Below, piece by piece: positions 21,298-30,773 of a stretch of DNA of 64,000 nucleotides. Below the pieces are notes generated by a model. That model did no database searches, was not told the DNA's origin, and saw nothing but the letters and a program-made list of their open reading frames with translations. The DNA comes from Mycolicibacterium sp. CR10 (GTDB lineage: Bacteria > Actinomycetota > Actinomycetes > Mycobacteriales > Mycobacteriaceae). The translations under genes were made by a program, and so were the position numbers. Position 1 is the stretch's first letter; each line of letters opens with the position of its first letter. The DNA is taken from contig NZ_STGE01000024.1 of assembly GCF_005222675.1 (NCBI RefSeq), forward strand, positions 235,010 to 299,009, written 5' to 3'.

Positions 21298-22728
21298 TCA
21301 GGGCGACAGCCGGGGCATGGTCTTGATGCCGAATTCGCGGCGCAACACGGTGCGCGCGGCATAGAAGCCCGCCATGCCGTGCACCCCACCGCCCGGCGGC
21401 GCCGCCGACGAGCACAGGTAGGCCTTCGGGATCGGCGTCGACCAGGGATTCCACCGCAGTACCGGTCCGGTCAGAGCGCTGAACATGTTGTTGCCGCCGA
21501 CCCCGATGTCACCGCCGACCAGGTTGGCGTTGTGGTCGGCAAGCCGTGCGGCCGGCACGCTGCGCACCCCGACCACGAGATCCCGGAACCCGGGGGCGAA
21601 GCGTTCGATGATGCCGATGACGGTCTCAGCCATGTCCACCGTCGACCCAGCGGGCACATGGGCGTAGGTCCACAGCGGCCGACGGCCTTGCGCGTCGATC
21701 CGGCCGGGGTCGCCAAGGTGGGGCAGCGCCGCGAGCACCATCGGCCAGTCGGCATGACGGCCCTGGGCGATCTCCTTTTCGGCCAACGCCATCATGGCCC
21801 GGTCGCCGCCCAGGTGCAGTGTCGGCGCCTGCGCCAAACGTGAATCGCGCCAAGGAATTTCACCGGACAACACGAAGTCGACCTTCGCCACACCCGGTCC
21901 GTACCGGTAGCGGCGCAGTGCCTTGGCGTAGCGCGGCGGCACGGTGTCGCCGTAGATCCGCAGTAGCGCGGTGGGTGCGGTGTCGTAGAGGACCACGCCG
22001 GAGGGCGGACTGGTGACCTCCTCGCCGAGAACCAGCTCCCCGCCATGGTCGAGCAGATCAGCGATCAGGGCGTCGGGAATAGCCTGCGAGCCCCCGACCG
22101 GAATCGGCCACCCCACCGCGTGCCCCAACGTCGCCAACATCAATCCCGCCCCCGAAGCGACCAGCGAGGGCATGCGCGAGATCGTGTGGGCCGCAACGCC
22201 GGTGAATAGTGATCGGGCATCCTCGCCGGCGAGGGTGTTCCAGGCGGGGCTTCCCTGAGCGAGCAGTCGCGGGGCTACCCGCAGCGCCGCCGGGATACTC
22301 GGTGGGATCGAACGCTTGTCGCCGAGCAGCAGCCCGACCACGCCGTCGCAGTCCGCCGACAGCGGACCCAGCAGACGGCGCCATGACGCGCCATCGTGCA
22401 GCTCGGCGCAGGTGCGCTCGATGTCGCGGTAGCCGATCGCCGCGGGGCCGTCCGGCAGCGGATTGCCGTACGACACCTCCGGCACCGCCAGCGTCACGCC
22501 GCGGGCGCGCAGATCGAACGCGGCGAAGAACGGCGACGCCAGCGCCAGCGGGTGCACTGCCGAGCAGATGTCGTGAGACACCCCGCCGAACTCCGGGTCG
22601 GGCAGGGTGCGTGCGCCGCCGCCCGCCGTCGGCTGAGCCTCGATGACCCGAACCGAAAGGCCCGCTCGTGCGCAGATGACGGCGGCGGCCAGTCCATTGG
22701 GTCCGCTGCCTACGACGGTGATGTCCAC
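21298..22728 (-). CDS. FAD-dependent oxidoreductase, phytoene desaturase-like (Rv2997-like)
   Basis: A 476-residue flavoprotein of the phytoene dehydrogenase/CrtI-like superfamily. The GTG at 22728 begins DITVVGSGPNGLAAAVICARAG, a dinucleotide-binding GxGxxG motif, so it is preferred over starts further upstream, where the DNA is a tandem repeat. A C-terminal motif GGGVHGMAGFYAARTVL is typical of the family. Position before serA matches Rv2997 in M. tuberculosis. The real substrate is unknown; no other carotenoid gene lies nearby. Confidence 0.85.
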   Translation of the reverse strand: MDITVVGSGPNGLAAAVICARAGLSVRVIEAQPTAGGGARTLPDPEFGGVSHDICSAVHPLALASPFFAAFDLRARGVTLAVPEVSYGNPLPDGPAAIGYRDIERTCAELHDGASWRRLLGPLSADCDGVVGLLLGDKRSIPPSIPAALRVAPRLLAQGSPAWNTLAGEDARSLFTGVAAHTISRMPSLVASGAGLMLATLGHAVGWPIPVGGSQAIPDALIADLLDHGGELVLGEEVTSPPSGVVLYDTAPTALLRIYGDTVPPRYAKALRRYRYGPGVAKVDFVLSGEIPWRDSRLAQAPTLHLGGDRAMMALAEKEIAQGRHADWPMVLAALPHLGDPGRIDAQGRRPLWTYAHVPAGSTVDMAETVIGIIERFAPGFRDLVVGVRSVPAARLADHNANLVGGDIGVGGNNMFSALTGPVLRWNPWSTPIPKAYLCSSAAPPGGGVHGMAGFYAARTVLRREFGIKTMPRLSP

Positions 22729-22755
22729 CCAGCCATTCTCCCGCCCACCGCCGTG

Positions 22756-22816
22756 AAGCTCCCACCCACCACTGGGGAAGCTCCCACCCACCACTGGGGA
22801 AGCTCCCACCCACCAC
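22756..22816. repeat. 22-nt tandem repeat, nearly three copies
   Basis: Units start at 22756, 22778 and 22800, each AAGCTCCCACCCACCACT followed by GGGG; the third diverges after 17 bases. The repeat lies between the divergent starts of the phytoene-desaturase-like gene and serA. Its minus strand is rich in GGTGGGTGGG runs and might form a G-quadruplex. Confidence 0.85.
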
Positions 22817-22847
22817 CCGGCCGACACAGCCCATTAGGCTGTCCCGC

Positions 22848-24434
22848 GTGAGTTTGCCTGTGGTACTGATTGCCGACAAGCTGGCCCAATCGACTGTGGA
22901 AGCCCTGGGCGACCAGGTGGAAGTCCGCTGGGTCGACGGCCCTGACCGGGAGAAACTGCTTGCCGCGGTCGGAGATGCCGACGCGCTGCTGGTGCGTTCG
23001 GCCACCACCGTCGACGCCGAGGTGCTCGCCGCGGCGCCGAAGCTCAAGATCGTCGCCCGTGCGGGGGTCGGGCTGGACAACGTCGACGTCGACGCCGCGA
23101 CGGCGCGCGGCGTGCTCGTGGTCAACGCGCCGACGTCGAATATTCACAGCGCCGCCGAGCACGCGCTGGCGCTGATGCTGTCGGCCGCACGCCAGATTCC
23201 CGCCGCCGACGCCACGCTGAGGGAACACACGTGGAAGCGGTCGTCATTCTCCGGCACCGAGATCTTCGGTAAGACCGTCGGCGTCGTCGGTTTGGGCCGC
23301 ATCGGGCAGCTGGTCGCTCAGCGCCTGGCCGCATTCGGCGCGCACATCACGGCCTACGACCCGTACGTGTCGCACGCGCGTGCCGCGCAGCTGGGCATCG
23401 AGCTGTTGACGCTCGACGAGCTGCTGAGCCGGGCCGACTTCATCTCCGTGCATCTGCCCAAGACCAAGGAGACTGCCGGACTGATCGGCACCGAGGCGCT
23501 GGCCAAGACGAAGCCCGGGGTGATCATCGTCAACGCCGCCCGCGGGGGACTGATCGACGAGGCGGCGCTCGCCGAGGCCATCACTAGCGGCCATGTCCGC
23601 GGCGCGGGTCTCGACGTCTTCTCCACCGAGCCCTGCACCGACAGCCCGCTGTTCGAGCTGCCCCAGGTCGTGGTCACACCGCACCTGGGCGCATCGACGG
23701 CAGAGGCGCAGGACCGCGCGGGCACCGACGTCGCGGCCAGCGTAAAACTGGCGTTGGCGGGGGAGTTCGTGCCGGACGCGGTGAATGTCGGCGGCGGCGT
23801 CGTCGGTGAAGAAGTGGCGCCGTGGCTCGATCTGGTCCGCAAGCTCGGGCTGCTCGTCGGGGTGTTGTCGAGCGAGCCGCCGGTGTCGCTGTCGGTGCAG
23901 GTGCTGGGTGAGCTGGCCGGCGAAGAGGTCGGCGTGCTCAAGCTGTCGGCCCTGCGCGGCCTGTTCTCAGCCGTGATCGACGAGCAGGTCACGTTCGTCA
24001 ACGCACCGGCGCTTGCGACCGAGCGGGGAGTGGAGGCGTCGATCGCCACCGCGCCGGAGAGCCCGAACCACCGCAGCGTGGTCGATGTGCGCGCGGTCGG
24101 AGCCGACGGGTCGACGGTGAATGTCGCGGGCACGCTGACAGGACCGCAGCTGACCGAGAAGATCGTCCAGATCAACGGACGCAACCTGGAACTGCGCGCC
24201 GAGGGCGTCAACCTGATCATCAACTACGACGACCAGCCCGGCGCGCTGGGCAAGATCGGCACGCTGCTCGGTGGCGCCGGAGCCAACATCCTTGCCGCGC
24301 AACTCAGCCAGGACGCCGACGGCGAGGGGGCGACGATCATGCTGCGGCTGGACGGTCAGGTGCCGGCCGACGTCCTGGCGGCCATCGGCCGTGACGTCAA
24401 CGCGGTGACGCTGGAAGTGGTGGATCTCTCATGA
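22848..24434 (+). CDS. serA: D-3-phosphoglycerate dehydrogenase SerA
   Basis: Oxidizes 3-phosphoglycerate, the first step of serine biosynthesis. At 528 residues it is the long actinobacterial form: a catalytic and NAD-binding core ([23 protein letters not shown]; catalytic His in [11 protein letters not shown]), an allosteric substrate-binding domain at about 315-450, and a C-terminal ACT domain that senses serine ([22 protein letters not shown]). GTG start. Its TGA overlaps the ATG of leuB, as in the M. tuberculosis serA1-leuB pair. Confidence 0.98.
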   Translation: MSLPVVLIADKLAQSTVEALGDQVEVRWVDGPDREKLLAAVGDADALLVRSATTVDAEVLAAAPKLKIVARAGVGLDNVDVDAATARGVLVVNAPTSNIHSAAEHALALMLSAARQIPAADATLREHTWKRSSFSGTEIFGKTVGVVGLGRIGQLVAQRLAAFGAHITAYDPYVSHARAAQLGIELLTLDELLSRADFISVHLPKTKETAGLIGTEALAKTKPGVIIVNAARGGLIDEAALAEAITSGHVRGAGLDVFSTEPCTDSPLFELPQVVVTPHLGASTAEAQDRAGTDVAASVKLALAGEFVPDAVNVGGGVVGEEVAPWLDLVRKLGLLVGVLSSEPPVSLSVQVLGELAGEEVGVLKLSALRGLFSAVIDEQVTFVNAPALATERGVEASIATAPESPNHRSVVDVRAVGADGSTVNVAGTLTGPQLTEKIVQINGRNLELRAEGVNLIINYDDQPGALGKIGTLLGGAGANILAAQLSQDADGEGATIMLRLDGQVPADVLAAIGRDVNAVTLEVVDLS

Positions 24435-25441
24435 AACTGGCGGTGATCGCCGGCGACGGTATCGGCCCAGAAGTCATCGGCGAGGCGCTCAAAGTGCTTG
24501 ACGCGGTGCTGCCCGGCGTCGAGAAAACGGAGTACGACCTCGGTGCCCGGCAGTACCACGCGACCGGTGAGGTGCTGCCCGAGTCGGTGCTAGGCGAGCT
24601 GAAGGCGCACGACGCGATCCTGCTCGGCGCGATCGGCGATCCGTCGGTGCCCAGCGGCCTACTCGAGCGCGGTCTGCTGCTGCGGGTCCGGTTCGAGTTG
24701 GACCATCACATCAACCTGCGGCCCAGCCGTCTCTACCCGGGGGTGCACAGCCCGCTGGCCGGAGACCCGGCGATCGATTTCGTCGTCGTCCGGGAAGGCA
24801 CCGAGGGCCCCTACACCGGTAATGGCGGCGCGATCCGCGTCGGCACACCGCACGAGATCGCCACCGAAGTCAGCATCAACACGGCCTACGGTGTGCGCCG
24901 CGTGGTGCAGGACGCGTTCGGTCGCGCGCAACGGCGGCGCCGGCATCTGACTCTGGTGCACAAGAACAATGTGCTCACCCACGCCGGGTCCCTGTGGTGG
25001 CGCACTGTGCAGACGGTGGCCACCGAGTATCCCGACGTCGAGGTCGCCTACCTGCACGTCGATGCCGCAACGATCCACATGGTCACCGACCCGGGCCGGT
25101 TCGATGTGATCGTCACCGACAACCTGTTCGGTGACATCATCACCGACCTCGCCGCCGCAGTGTGCGGCGGTATCGGGCTGGCGGCGAGCGGCAACATCGA
25201 TGCCACCCTGACGAATCCGTCGATGTTCGAACCGGTGCACGGCAGCGCACCCGACATTGCCGGCCAGGGCATCGCCGATCCGACGGCGGCCATCATGTCG
25301 GTGGCGCTGCTGCTGGCACACGTGGCCGAGATCGACGCTGCGGCGCGGGTCGACAGGGCGGTCGAGGAACATCTCGCGACTCGCGGCGATGAGAAGCTGT
25401 CGACTTCCGCCGTCGGCGACCGGATTCTGGGGAAGCTGTAG
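24431..25441 (+). CDS. leuB: 3-isopropylmalate dehydrogenase LeuB
   Basis: Oxidative decarboxylation of 3-isopropylmalate in leucine synthesis. 336 residues, with the substrate-binding region [20 protein letters not shown], the lysine in [10 protein letters not shown] and the metal-binding aspartates in [14 protein letters not shown]. It overlaps serA by four bases, so it depends on the serA promoter here, apart from leuCD, which have their own controlled promoter at 30.7 kb. Confidence 0.97.
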   Translation: MKLAVIAGDGIGPEVIGEALKVLDAVLPGVEKTEYDLGARQYHATGEVLPESVLGELKAHDAILLGAIGDPSVPSGLLERGLLLRVRFELDHHINLRPSRLYPGVHSPLAGDPAIDFVVVREGTEGPYTGNGGAIRVGTPHEIATEVSINTAYGVRRVVQDAFGRAQRRRRHLTLVHKNNVLTHAGSLWWRTVQTVATEYPDVEVAYLHVDAATIHMVTDPGRFDVIVTDNLFGDIITDLAAAVCGGIGLAASGNIDATLTNPSMFEPVHGSAPDIAGQGIADPTAAIMSVALLLAHVAEIDAAARVDRAVEEHLATRGDEKLSTSAVGDRILGKL

Positions 25442-25554
25442 GCACCGCCGGGACGTTCGCGTCGCTGCGGCGGCAGTGTTGGCTGTTTGCGATCGGCTCG
25501 TCATTCTTCGCCCTGGCCACTGCTCCGGGTTTCCCGGCGTGGGCCGGCGCGGGT

Positions 25555-26043
25555 GTGGCCAACGTCCTGTGTTTTGTCGGCTCGTGGTTCTTCACCACGG
25601 CCGCGTGGATGCAGCTGGTGCTGGCGGATCGGTCGTCGCGCTTCGACTTGTCTTCCGCGGCAGTTCAATTCGCGGGAACACTGTTGTTCAACATCAGCAC
25701 GGGGGCCGCGGTCTGGGCGCATGCCGTGACGGCCGAACGACGTTACGTGTGGGCGCCCGACGCGACAGGGTCGATCGCGTTTCTGCTCAGCGGTGCGCTC
25801 GCCATGGTCGCCGTCACCGCGACGGCCGGGCTCATCGAACTCCGCTCCCGCGATTGGCAAGCGGGATTTATCAATCTGATCGGGTGCGTCGCGTTCGGGG
25901 TGTCGGCGGTCGCCGCCTTCGTCAGGGGTTCGGGTATCACCGCCGATGAACGGCTGGCCAATCTGGGAACGTTCATCGGCGCGTTGTGTTTTCTGCTCGC
26001 CGCGCTGATGGAGTTGCCCCGCGGCCGCGACCGAACGGCGTGA
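25555..26043 (+). CDS. Small membrane protein, YrhK-like; start codon unclear
   Basis: A protein with four or more hydrophobic helices (FVGSWFFTTAAWMQLVL; FLLSGALAMVAVTATAGLI; INLIGCVAFGVSAVAAFV; FIGALCFLLAALMEL). The first standard start codon in frame is GTG 25555, giving 162 residues. The same frame is open and looks coding from about 25441 and would add another helix (QCWLFAIGSSFFALATAP), but holds no ATG, GTG or TTG. Either a non-standard start or a lost start codon is likely. Layout resembles YrhK-domain proteins, function unknown. It follows leuB directly and could be coupled to it. Confidence 0.6.
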   Translation: MANVLCFVGSWFFTTAAWMQLVLADRSSRFDLSSAAVQFAGTLLFNISTGAAVWAHAVTAERRYVWAPDATGSIAFLLSGALAMVAVTATAGLIELRSRDWQAGFINLIGCVAFGVSAVAAFVRGSGITADERLANLGTFIGALCFLLAALMELPRGRDRTA

Positions 26044-26050
26044 TCACCGA

Positions 26051-27304
26051 CTACCGGCCAGGCCTCGTGGGCACCGCAGGAATCGCCAGCAGGGGCAGGA
26101 GCGCGCACACCGCGAAGGCCACCGGGAAGCCCGCAACGCCGATCACGCCTCCGATCAACGGCGGCGCAACACCGGCCGTGAACAACTGGCTGGTGTTCTG
26201 CGTGCCCAGGGCCCGACCGCTCCAGAACGGCCCGGCGATCTCGGCGATGGCCGTGAAAGCCAAGCCGTTGTCCGACACGGTCACCACCGATGCGGTGATC
26301 ACCACCGCGATGCTCAGCGGCGTGTTGAGCCAATCGGTCAGGGCGAGTAAGGCCATCGACACCGACGCGGCGAGTGCGATGATCCGGATCGGCCGCATGC
26401 GCGCGGCCAGCACATCGCCGGAGCGCTTCACCAGTGCATCGGACCAGCGTCCGGCGGCGATGCGCCCGCCCGCCCCGAGGACCTGAGCCACGGTGACGAG
26501 TAGGCCCGCCGATCCAGGGGACCATCCGTGCTCGCTGATCATCCACACCAGGGTGAACGTCCAGATCAGAACCTGGGGCACCACGAGCAGCACCGATACC
26601 AGGTGGATCCGAAACAACAGCGACGAACCGCGGTAGGGGTTCGCCAGATCAGCCTGGTCCGCCTCGGCGCGCGGCGGTCGCGGCGGATCGACCACCGCCG
26701 CCGCGCAGATCACCGCCGAAGCGGCGCACACGATCGCGGGAAACAACAGTGCGCCCGACACACCGTGATGTTCGGCGAGCCTCGGGATGACCAGCGCGCC
26801 CACACCGACGCCCAGCGGTTGGGCAGTCTGTCGGATGCCCATCACGAGCCCGCGCTGTTCGGCGGCGAACCAGCCGACCACCAATCGGCCGCTGGCGACA
26901 TTGCTGCTCGCGGCCGCCATGCCGCCGACAAACAGGAACGCAGCCACGGCGACCAGTGAATCCACCGACGCCGCAGCGAAGGCGGCGGCAGCGGTGAGGG
27001 CGGAGCCCAGCGCCAGCACGAAGCGTTCGCCGACGCGGTCGACCACATACCCCCATGCGATCAATGTCACCACCATGCCGAGGCTGGGCATCGCCGACAC
27101 CAGGCCGGCGCGGGCCAAGTCGAGTCCGAGTTCCCGGTGAAGGGTGGGGATGAGGAACGCCACACCGTTGATGAACACGTTCGCGCACAGCGTCGCCGAC
27201 AGCGCGATCACGAGCATCGACCAGCGCCTGACCCTGCTCATCGACGAGACGGACACGGTGCCATCGTCGCATAGTGATCCCATGATGCTGAACTGGCTTC
27301 TCAT
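26051..27304 (-). CDS. MFS transporter (Rv2994-like)
   Basis: A 417-residue membrane protein with about twelve helices and an MFS motif A-like segment (GYVVDRVGERFVLALG). It holds the position of Rv2994 in M. tuberculosis. The start is uncertain: ATG 27304 is the longest, while ATG 27283 and ATG 27241 (MSRVRRW, just before the first helix) are also possible. The palindrome TCTCATATTGTGAGA overlaps the longest start, which argues that one of the shorter starts is real. Substrate unknown; the shared half-site with the leuC operator suggests amino acid-related control. Confidence 0.85.
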   Translation of the reverse strand: MRSQFSIMGSLCDDGTVSVSSMSRVRRWSMLVIALSATLCANVFINGVAFLIPTLHRELGLDLARAGLVSAMPSLGMVVTLIAWGYVVDRVGERFVLALGSALTAAAAFAAASVDSLVAVAAFLFVGGMAAASSNVASGRLVVGWFAAEQRGLVMGIRQTAQPLGVGVGALVIPRLAEHHGVSGALLFPAIVCAASAVICAAAVVDPPRPPRAEADQADLANPYRGSSLLFRIHLVSVLLVVPQVLIWTFTLVWMISEHGWSPGSAGLLVTVAQVLGAGGRIAAGRWSDALVKRSGDVLAARMRPIRIIALAASVSMALLALTDWLNTPLSIAVVITASVVTVSDNGLAFTAIAEIAGPFWSGRALGTQNTSQLFTAGVAPPLIGGVIGVAGFPVAFAVCALLPLLAIPAVPTRPGR

Positions 27305-27313
27305 ATTGTGAGA
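27299..27313. promoter_or_regulatory. TCTCATATTGTGAGA palindrome upstream of the MFS gene
   Basis: Five-base arms TCTCA and TGAGA flank a five-base centre. Its right half contains TTGTGAGA (27306-27313), the same 8-mer as one arm of the iclR-leuC operator at 30758. It lies in the divergent region between the MFS gene and the FAH-gltX pair. Confidence 0.5.
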
Positions 27314-27374
27314 CGCCCGAAAGTACCCACGCCGCGCTGTCCGGCTCGTATGCGCCGGGCACTACGCTGAGGCA

Positions 27375-28157
27375 ATGCGTCTCGGCCGAATCGCCAGTCC
27401 CGATGGGGTCGCCTTCGTCAGCATCGAAGGCGACCCGAACGAGGCAACATGCAGGGAGATCGCCGAACACCCCTTCGGCAACCCGACGTTCACCGGCCGC
27501 AGCTGGCCGCTGGCCGACGTCCGGCTGCTGGCGCCCATCCTGGCCAGCAAGGTGGTGTGCATGGGCAAGAACTACGCCGCCCATGCCGCGGAGATGGGCG
27601 GCACCGCCCCCGAGGATCCGGTGATCTTCCTCAAGCCGAACACCTCGATCATCGGCCCCAACACGCCAATTCAGCTGCCCGCCGACGCCCACCCGGTGCA
27701 TCACGAAGGCGAGCTCGCCGTGGTCATCGGCCGTCCCTGCAAGGACGTGCCCGCATCTCGGGCGGCGGAGAACATCCTGGGTTACACGATCGCCAACGAT
27801 GTGTCGGCACGCGACCAGCAGAAAAAGGACGGGCAGTGGATGCGGGCCAAAGGCCACGACACCTTCTGCCCGGTGGGGCCGTGGATCGTCACCGACCTGG
27901 ACCCCAGCGATCTGGACCTGCGCACCGAAGTGAACGGTGAGATCCGCCAGCATTCGAACACCGCGCTGATGATCCATGACGTCGGCGCGATCATCGAATG
28001 GGTCTCGGCGGTGATGACGCTGCTTCCCGGTGACCTGATCCTCACCGGAACGCCGGAAGGCGTCGGCCCGATCGAGGATGGAGACTCCGTCAGCATCACC
28101 ATCTCGGGAATCGGGACACTCACCAATCCCGTTGTGCGCAAAGGGCAAAGGACTTAG
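27375..28157 (+). CDS. Fumarylacetoacetate hydrolase family protein (Rv2993c-like)
   Basis: A 260-residue FAH-fold metal-dependent hydrolase or decarboxylase acting on 2-oxo or beta-diketo acids. The active-site residues appear in HHEGELAVVIGRPCKDV (metal-binding Glu pair) and NDVSARDQQ (Asp). A short N-terminal domain before VCMGKNYAAHAAEMG is usual for the family. The substrate cannot be assigned. It ends nine bases before gltX, the same pair as in M. tuberculosis, so the two are likely co-transcribed. Confidence 0.9.
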   Translation: MRLGRIASPDGVAFVSIEGDPNEATCREIAEHPFGNPTFTGRSWPLADVRLLAPILASKVVCMGKNYAAHAAEMGGTAPEDPVIFLKPNTSIIGPNTPIQLPADAHPVHHEGELAVVIGRPCKDVPASRAAENILGYTIANDVSARDQQKKDGQWMRAKGHDTFCPVGPWIVTDLDPSDLDLRTEVNGEIRQHSNTALMIHDVGAIIEWVSAVMTLLPGDLILTGTPEGVGPIEDGDSVSITISGIGTLTNPVVRKGQRT

Positions 28158-28166
28158 AGGAAGCCA

Positions 28167-29642
28167 GTGACCGACAACACCGTCAGAGTCAGATTCTGCC
28201 CCTCACCGACCGGCACGCCCCACGTCGGGCTGGTTCGCACCGCGCTGTTCAACTGGGCCTACGCCCGGCACACTGGGGGCACGTTCGTGTTCCGCATCGA
28301 GGACACCGATGCCCAGCGTGACAGCGCGGAGAGTTATGCGGCGATCCTGGACGCGCTGCGTTGGCTGGGCCTGGATTGGGACGAGGGGCCCGAGATCGGC
28401 GGCCCCTACGAGCCTTATCGGCAATCGCAGCGCTCACAGCTCTACCGTGACGTCCTCGATCGGCTGATCGCCGCCGGCGAGGCCTACGAGGCGTTCTCGA
28501 CCGCCGACGAGGTGGAGGCCCGGCATCTGGCCGCCGGCCGCAACCCGAAACTCGGCTACGACAACTTCGACCGTGACCTGACCGAGGAGCAGCGCGCCGC
28601 GTTCCGCGCCGAGGGCCGCAGCCCGGTGCTGCGCCTGCGGATGCCCGACGCCGACCTGTCGTGGAACGACCTGGTGCGCGGGGAGACGACGTTTCCGGCG
28701 GGCTCGGTACCCGACTTCGCCCTGACCCGTGGCAGCGGAGAACCGTTGTACACCTTGGTCAATCCGGTCGACGACGCGCTCATGAAGATCACCCATGTGC
28801 TTCGCGGTGAGGACATCATGCCGTCCACCCCCCGCCAGATCGCGCTGTACCAGGCGCTGATCCGGATCGGCGTTGCCGAGCGGGCGCCCCAGTTCGCGCA
28901 TCTGCCAAGCGTTCTGGGGGACGGTAACAAGAAGCTGTCCAAGCGCGACCCGCAGTCCAACCTGTTTCTGCACCGCGACCGGGGGTTCATACCCGAGGGC
29001 CTGCTGAACTATCTGGCGCTTCTCGGCTGGGGTATCGCCGACGATCACGACGTGTTCAGCCTCCAGGAGATGGTGGCCGCCTTCGATGTGGTCAACGTCA
29101 ACTCCAACCCGGCGCGGTTCGATCAGAAGAAGGCCGACGCCATCAACGCCGAGCACATCCGGCGGCTCACCGCCGACGATTTCACGGCGCGGCTCAAGAC
29201 GTTCTTCGCCGTCCACGGCCACGACACCGGTCTGGACGACACGCAGTTCGCCGAGGCGGCGGGGTTGGTACAGACGCGCATCGTCGTGCTCAGCGACGCA
29301 TGGGAGCTGCTGCGGTTCCTCAACGACGACGCGTTCACCCTCGACGAGAAGGCTGCCGCCAAGGAGTTGCGCTCCGACGCCGGGGAAGTGCTCGACGCGG
29401 CGATCGCGGCGTTGGACGCGGTGGACACGTGGGCGACGGCGGACATCGAGATGGCCCTGAAAACCAGCCTGATCGACCAGCTGGAGCTCAAACCCCGCAA
29501 GGCGTTCGGTCCCCTTCGGGTCGCGGTGACGGGGTCGACGGTGAGCCCGCCGCTGTTCGAGTCTCTGGAACTGCTGGGTCGCGAACGCAGCCTGGCGCGG
29601 TTGCGGGAAGGTCGGCAGGTGAGCGCGGCATCCGTGCCGTGA
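28167..29642 (+). CDS. gltX: Glutamyl-tRNA synthetase GltX
   Basis: Charges tRNA-Glu, and in actinobacteria also mischarges tRNA-Gln with glutamate for GatCAB to amidate. 491 residues. The class I HIGH-like motif is in [11 protein letters not shown] and the KMSKS-like motif is KLSKRD. The C-terminal helical anticodon-binding domain spans about residues 330-491. tRNA-Gln and tRNA-Glu genes lie directly downstream, and the amidotransferase genes are at 9-13.5 kb. Confidence 0.98.
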   Translation: MTDNTVRVRFCPSPTGTPHVGLVRTALFNWAYARHTGGTFVFRIEDTDAQRDSAESYAAILDALRWLGLDWDEGPEIGGPYEPYRQSQRSQLYRDVLDRLIAAGEAYEAFSTADEVEARHLAAGRNPKLGYDNFDRDLTEEQRAAFRAEGRSPVLRLRMPDADLSWNDLVRGETTFPAGSVPDFALTRGSGEPLYTLVNPVDDALMKITHVLRGEDIMPSTPRQIALYQALIRIGVAERAPQFAHLPSVLGDGNKKLSKRDPQSNLFLHRDRGFIPEGLLNYLALLGWGIADDHDVFSLQEMVAAFDVVNVNSNPARFDQKKADAINAEHIRRLTADDFTARLKTFFAVHGHDTGLDDTQFAEAAGLVQTRIVVLSDAWELLRFLNDDAFTLDEKAAAKELRSDAGEVLDAAIAALDAVDTWATADIEMALKTSLIDQLELKPRKAFGPLRVAVTGSTVSPPLFESLELLGRERSLARLREGRQVSAASVP

Positions 29643-29774
29643 CGGGGCGGGCGTGAAAATCGCGCCGGAATTCTTTGGTAGTCTGCTCGTCGGCCGTCAA
29701 AGCCTGGCTCCAGGGCCGCAGACTGTGGGCGATGCTCACGAAAAGCGCTCTGACCAGCGGAGATAAGCCGCCAA

Positions 29775-29849
29775 TGGGGTATGGTGTAATTGGCAACACA
29801 GCGGTTTCTGGTACCGCCATTCTAGGTTCGAGTCCTGGTACCCCAGCCA
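29775..29849 (+). tRNA. tRNA-Gln (anticodon CTG)
   Basis: Acceptor arms TGGGGTA and TACCCCA close the cloverleaf. The anticodon loop TTCTGGT between GCGGT and ACCGC gives anticodon CTG. The T loop is GTTCGAGT, and CCA is encoded at 29847-29849. Confidence 0.95.
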
Positions 29850-29910
29850 ATGCGAGTGATTAGGTCAGCATTCTCGGCTGAGATATGCTGGCGGACCGGA
29901 AATAGTTCTA

Positions 29911-29983
29911 GCCCCCGTCGTCTAGCGGCCTAGGACGCCGCCCTCTCACGGCGGTAGCGTGGGTTCGAATCCCATCGGGGGTA
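29911..29983 (+). tRNA. tRNA-Glu (anticodon CTC)
   Basis: The acceptor GCCCCCG pairs with CGGGGGT. The anticodon stem CCGCC/GGCGG holds the loop CTCTCAC, giving CTC. The T loop is GTTCGAAT. The CCA end is not encoded. It lies 61 bases after tRNA-Gln and is followed by a terminator. Confidence 0.95.
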
Positions 29984-29988
29984 CAACG

Positions 29989-30017
29989 GCTCCGGACCTA
30001 CAAGGTCCGGAGCTTTT
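29989..30017 (+). terminator. Rho-independent terminator after the tRNA pair
   Basis: GCTCCGGACCT (29989-29999) pairs perfectly with AGGTCCGGAGC (30003-30013) over a three-base loop and is followed by TTTT. It ends the gltX-tRNA unit and separates it from the convergent iclR gene. Confidence 0.85.
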
Positions 30018-30033
30018 GTCTGCCGGGGTGCCC

Positions 30034-30735
30034 TCACAGCCGGCGGGTCAGCGCCTCTGCCGCGGCGACCAGGTCGGCGGCCCACCGCGCGCCGGGGCGC
30101 CGACCCATCCGGTCGATCGGTCCCGACACCGACACCGCGGCAATCACGGCGCCGCGCGTGTCGCGCACGGGAGCCGACACGCTGGCGACCCCGGCTTCGC
30201 GCTCGGCCGCACTCTGCGCCCACCCCCTCTTGCGCACCTCGGCAAGGGTCCGGTCGGTGAAGGTCGCGGTCGGCAGCACCGCCTGCTGGGTCGCCGCATC
30301 GGCGTACGCGAGCAGTACTTTGGCGCCGGACCCGGCGTTCATCGGCAGGCGCGTTCCTACGGGCACCGTATCGCGAAGTCCGGCAGGCGGTTCCAGCGCG
30401 GCGATGCAGATCCGTGCGGTGCCTTCTCGCCGGTACAGCTGCACGCTCTCCCCGGTGAGCTCTCGCAGCCGCGGCAGCACCACGGCGCCCGCGGACAGCA
30501 GTGGATCCCTGACATGCCCCGACAACTCGGTGAGGGCCGGGCCGAGCCGCCACTGCCCGTCACCGTCGCGGGCCAGCAACCGGTGGACTTCCAGGCCCAC
30601 GGCAAGCCGGTGCGCCGTGGCGCGGGGAAGGTCGGTGCGTTCGCAGAGATCCGCCAGCCCACAGGGGGACTGGGCGACCGCGTGGAGCACCCCCACCGCT
30701 TTGTCCAGCACGCCGATGCCGCTATCCTGTCTCAC
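30034..30735 (-). CDS. IclR-type regulator, LtbR-like, of leuCD
   Basis: A 233-residue transcription factor with an N-terminal winged helix ([18 protein letters not shown] ... [16 protein letters not shown]) and a C-terminal IclR effector domain. The same gene divergent from leuCD is Rv2989 in M. tuberculosis and LtbR in Corynebacterium glutamicum, where it represses leucine genes. A TAGTAT -10 box ends six bases before the GTG, with TTGACT 19 bases upstream of it, so the mRNA is probably leaderless. An operator arm overlaps the start codon, which suggests autorepression. Confidence 0.9.
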   Translation of the reverse strand: MRQDSGIGVLDKAVGVLHAVAQSPCGLADLCERTDLPRATAHRLAVGLEVHRLLARDGDGQWRLGPALTELSGHVRDPLLSAGAVVLPRLRELTGESVQLYRREGTARICIAALEPPAGLRDTVPVGTRLPMNAGSGAKVLLAYADAATQQAVLPTATFTDRTLAEVRKRGWAQSAAEREAGVASVSAPVRDTRGAVIAAVSVSGPIDRMGRRPGARWAADLVAAAEALTRRL

Positions 30736-30765
30736 AAGGAGATACTACCGTCCCAGATTGTGAGA
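30730..30765. promoter_or_regulatory. Palindromic operator between iclR-type gene and leuC
   Basis: TCTCACAA (30730-30737) and TTGTGAGA (30758-30765) form a perfect inverted repeat with 20 bases between the arms. The left arm covers the start of the regulator gene; the right arm lies eight bases before the leuC ATG. The regulator's -10 (minus strand, 30747-30742) lies between the arms and its -35 (30772-30767) just outside. Binding would block both genes. Confidence 0.7.
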
Positions 30766-30773
30766 TAGTCAAG

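Noticed and set aside
22756..22816. CRISPR array
   Set aside because: The units abut without spacers and no cas gene is present; it is a simple tandem repeat.
26090..26115. Further copy of the 36-nt repeat (GGGGCAGGAGCGCGC)
   Set aside because: The match covers only about 12 bases and lies in a conserved helix of the MFS protein read on the other strand.
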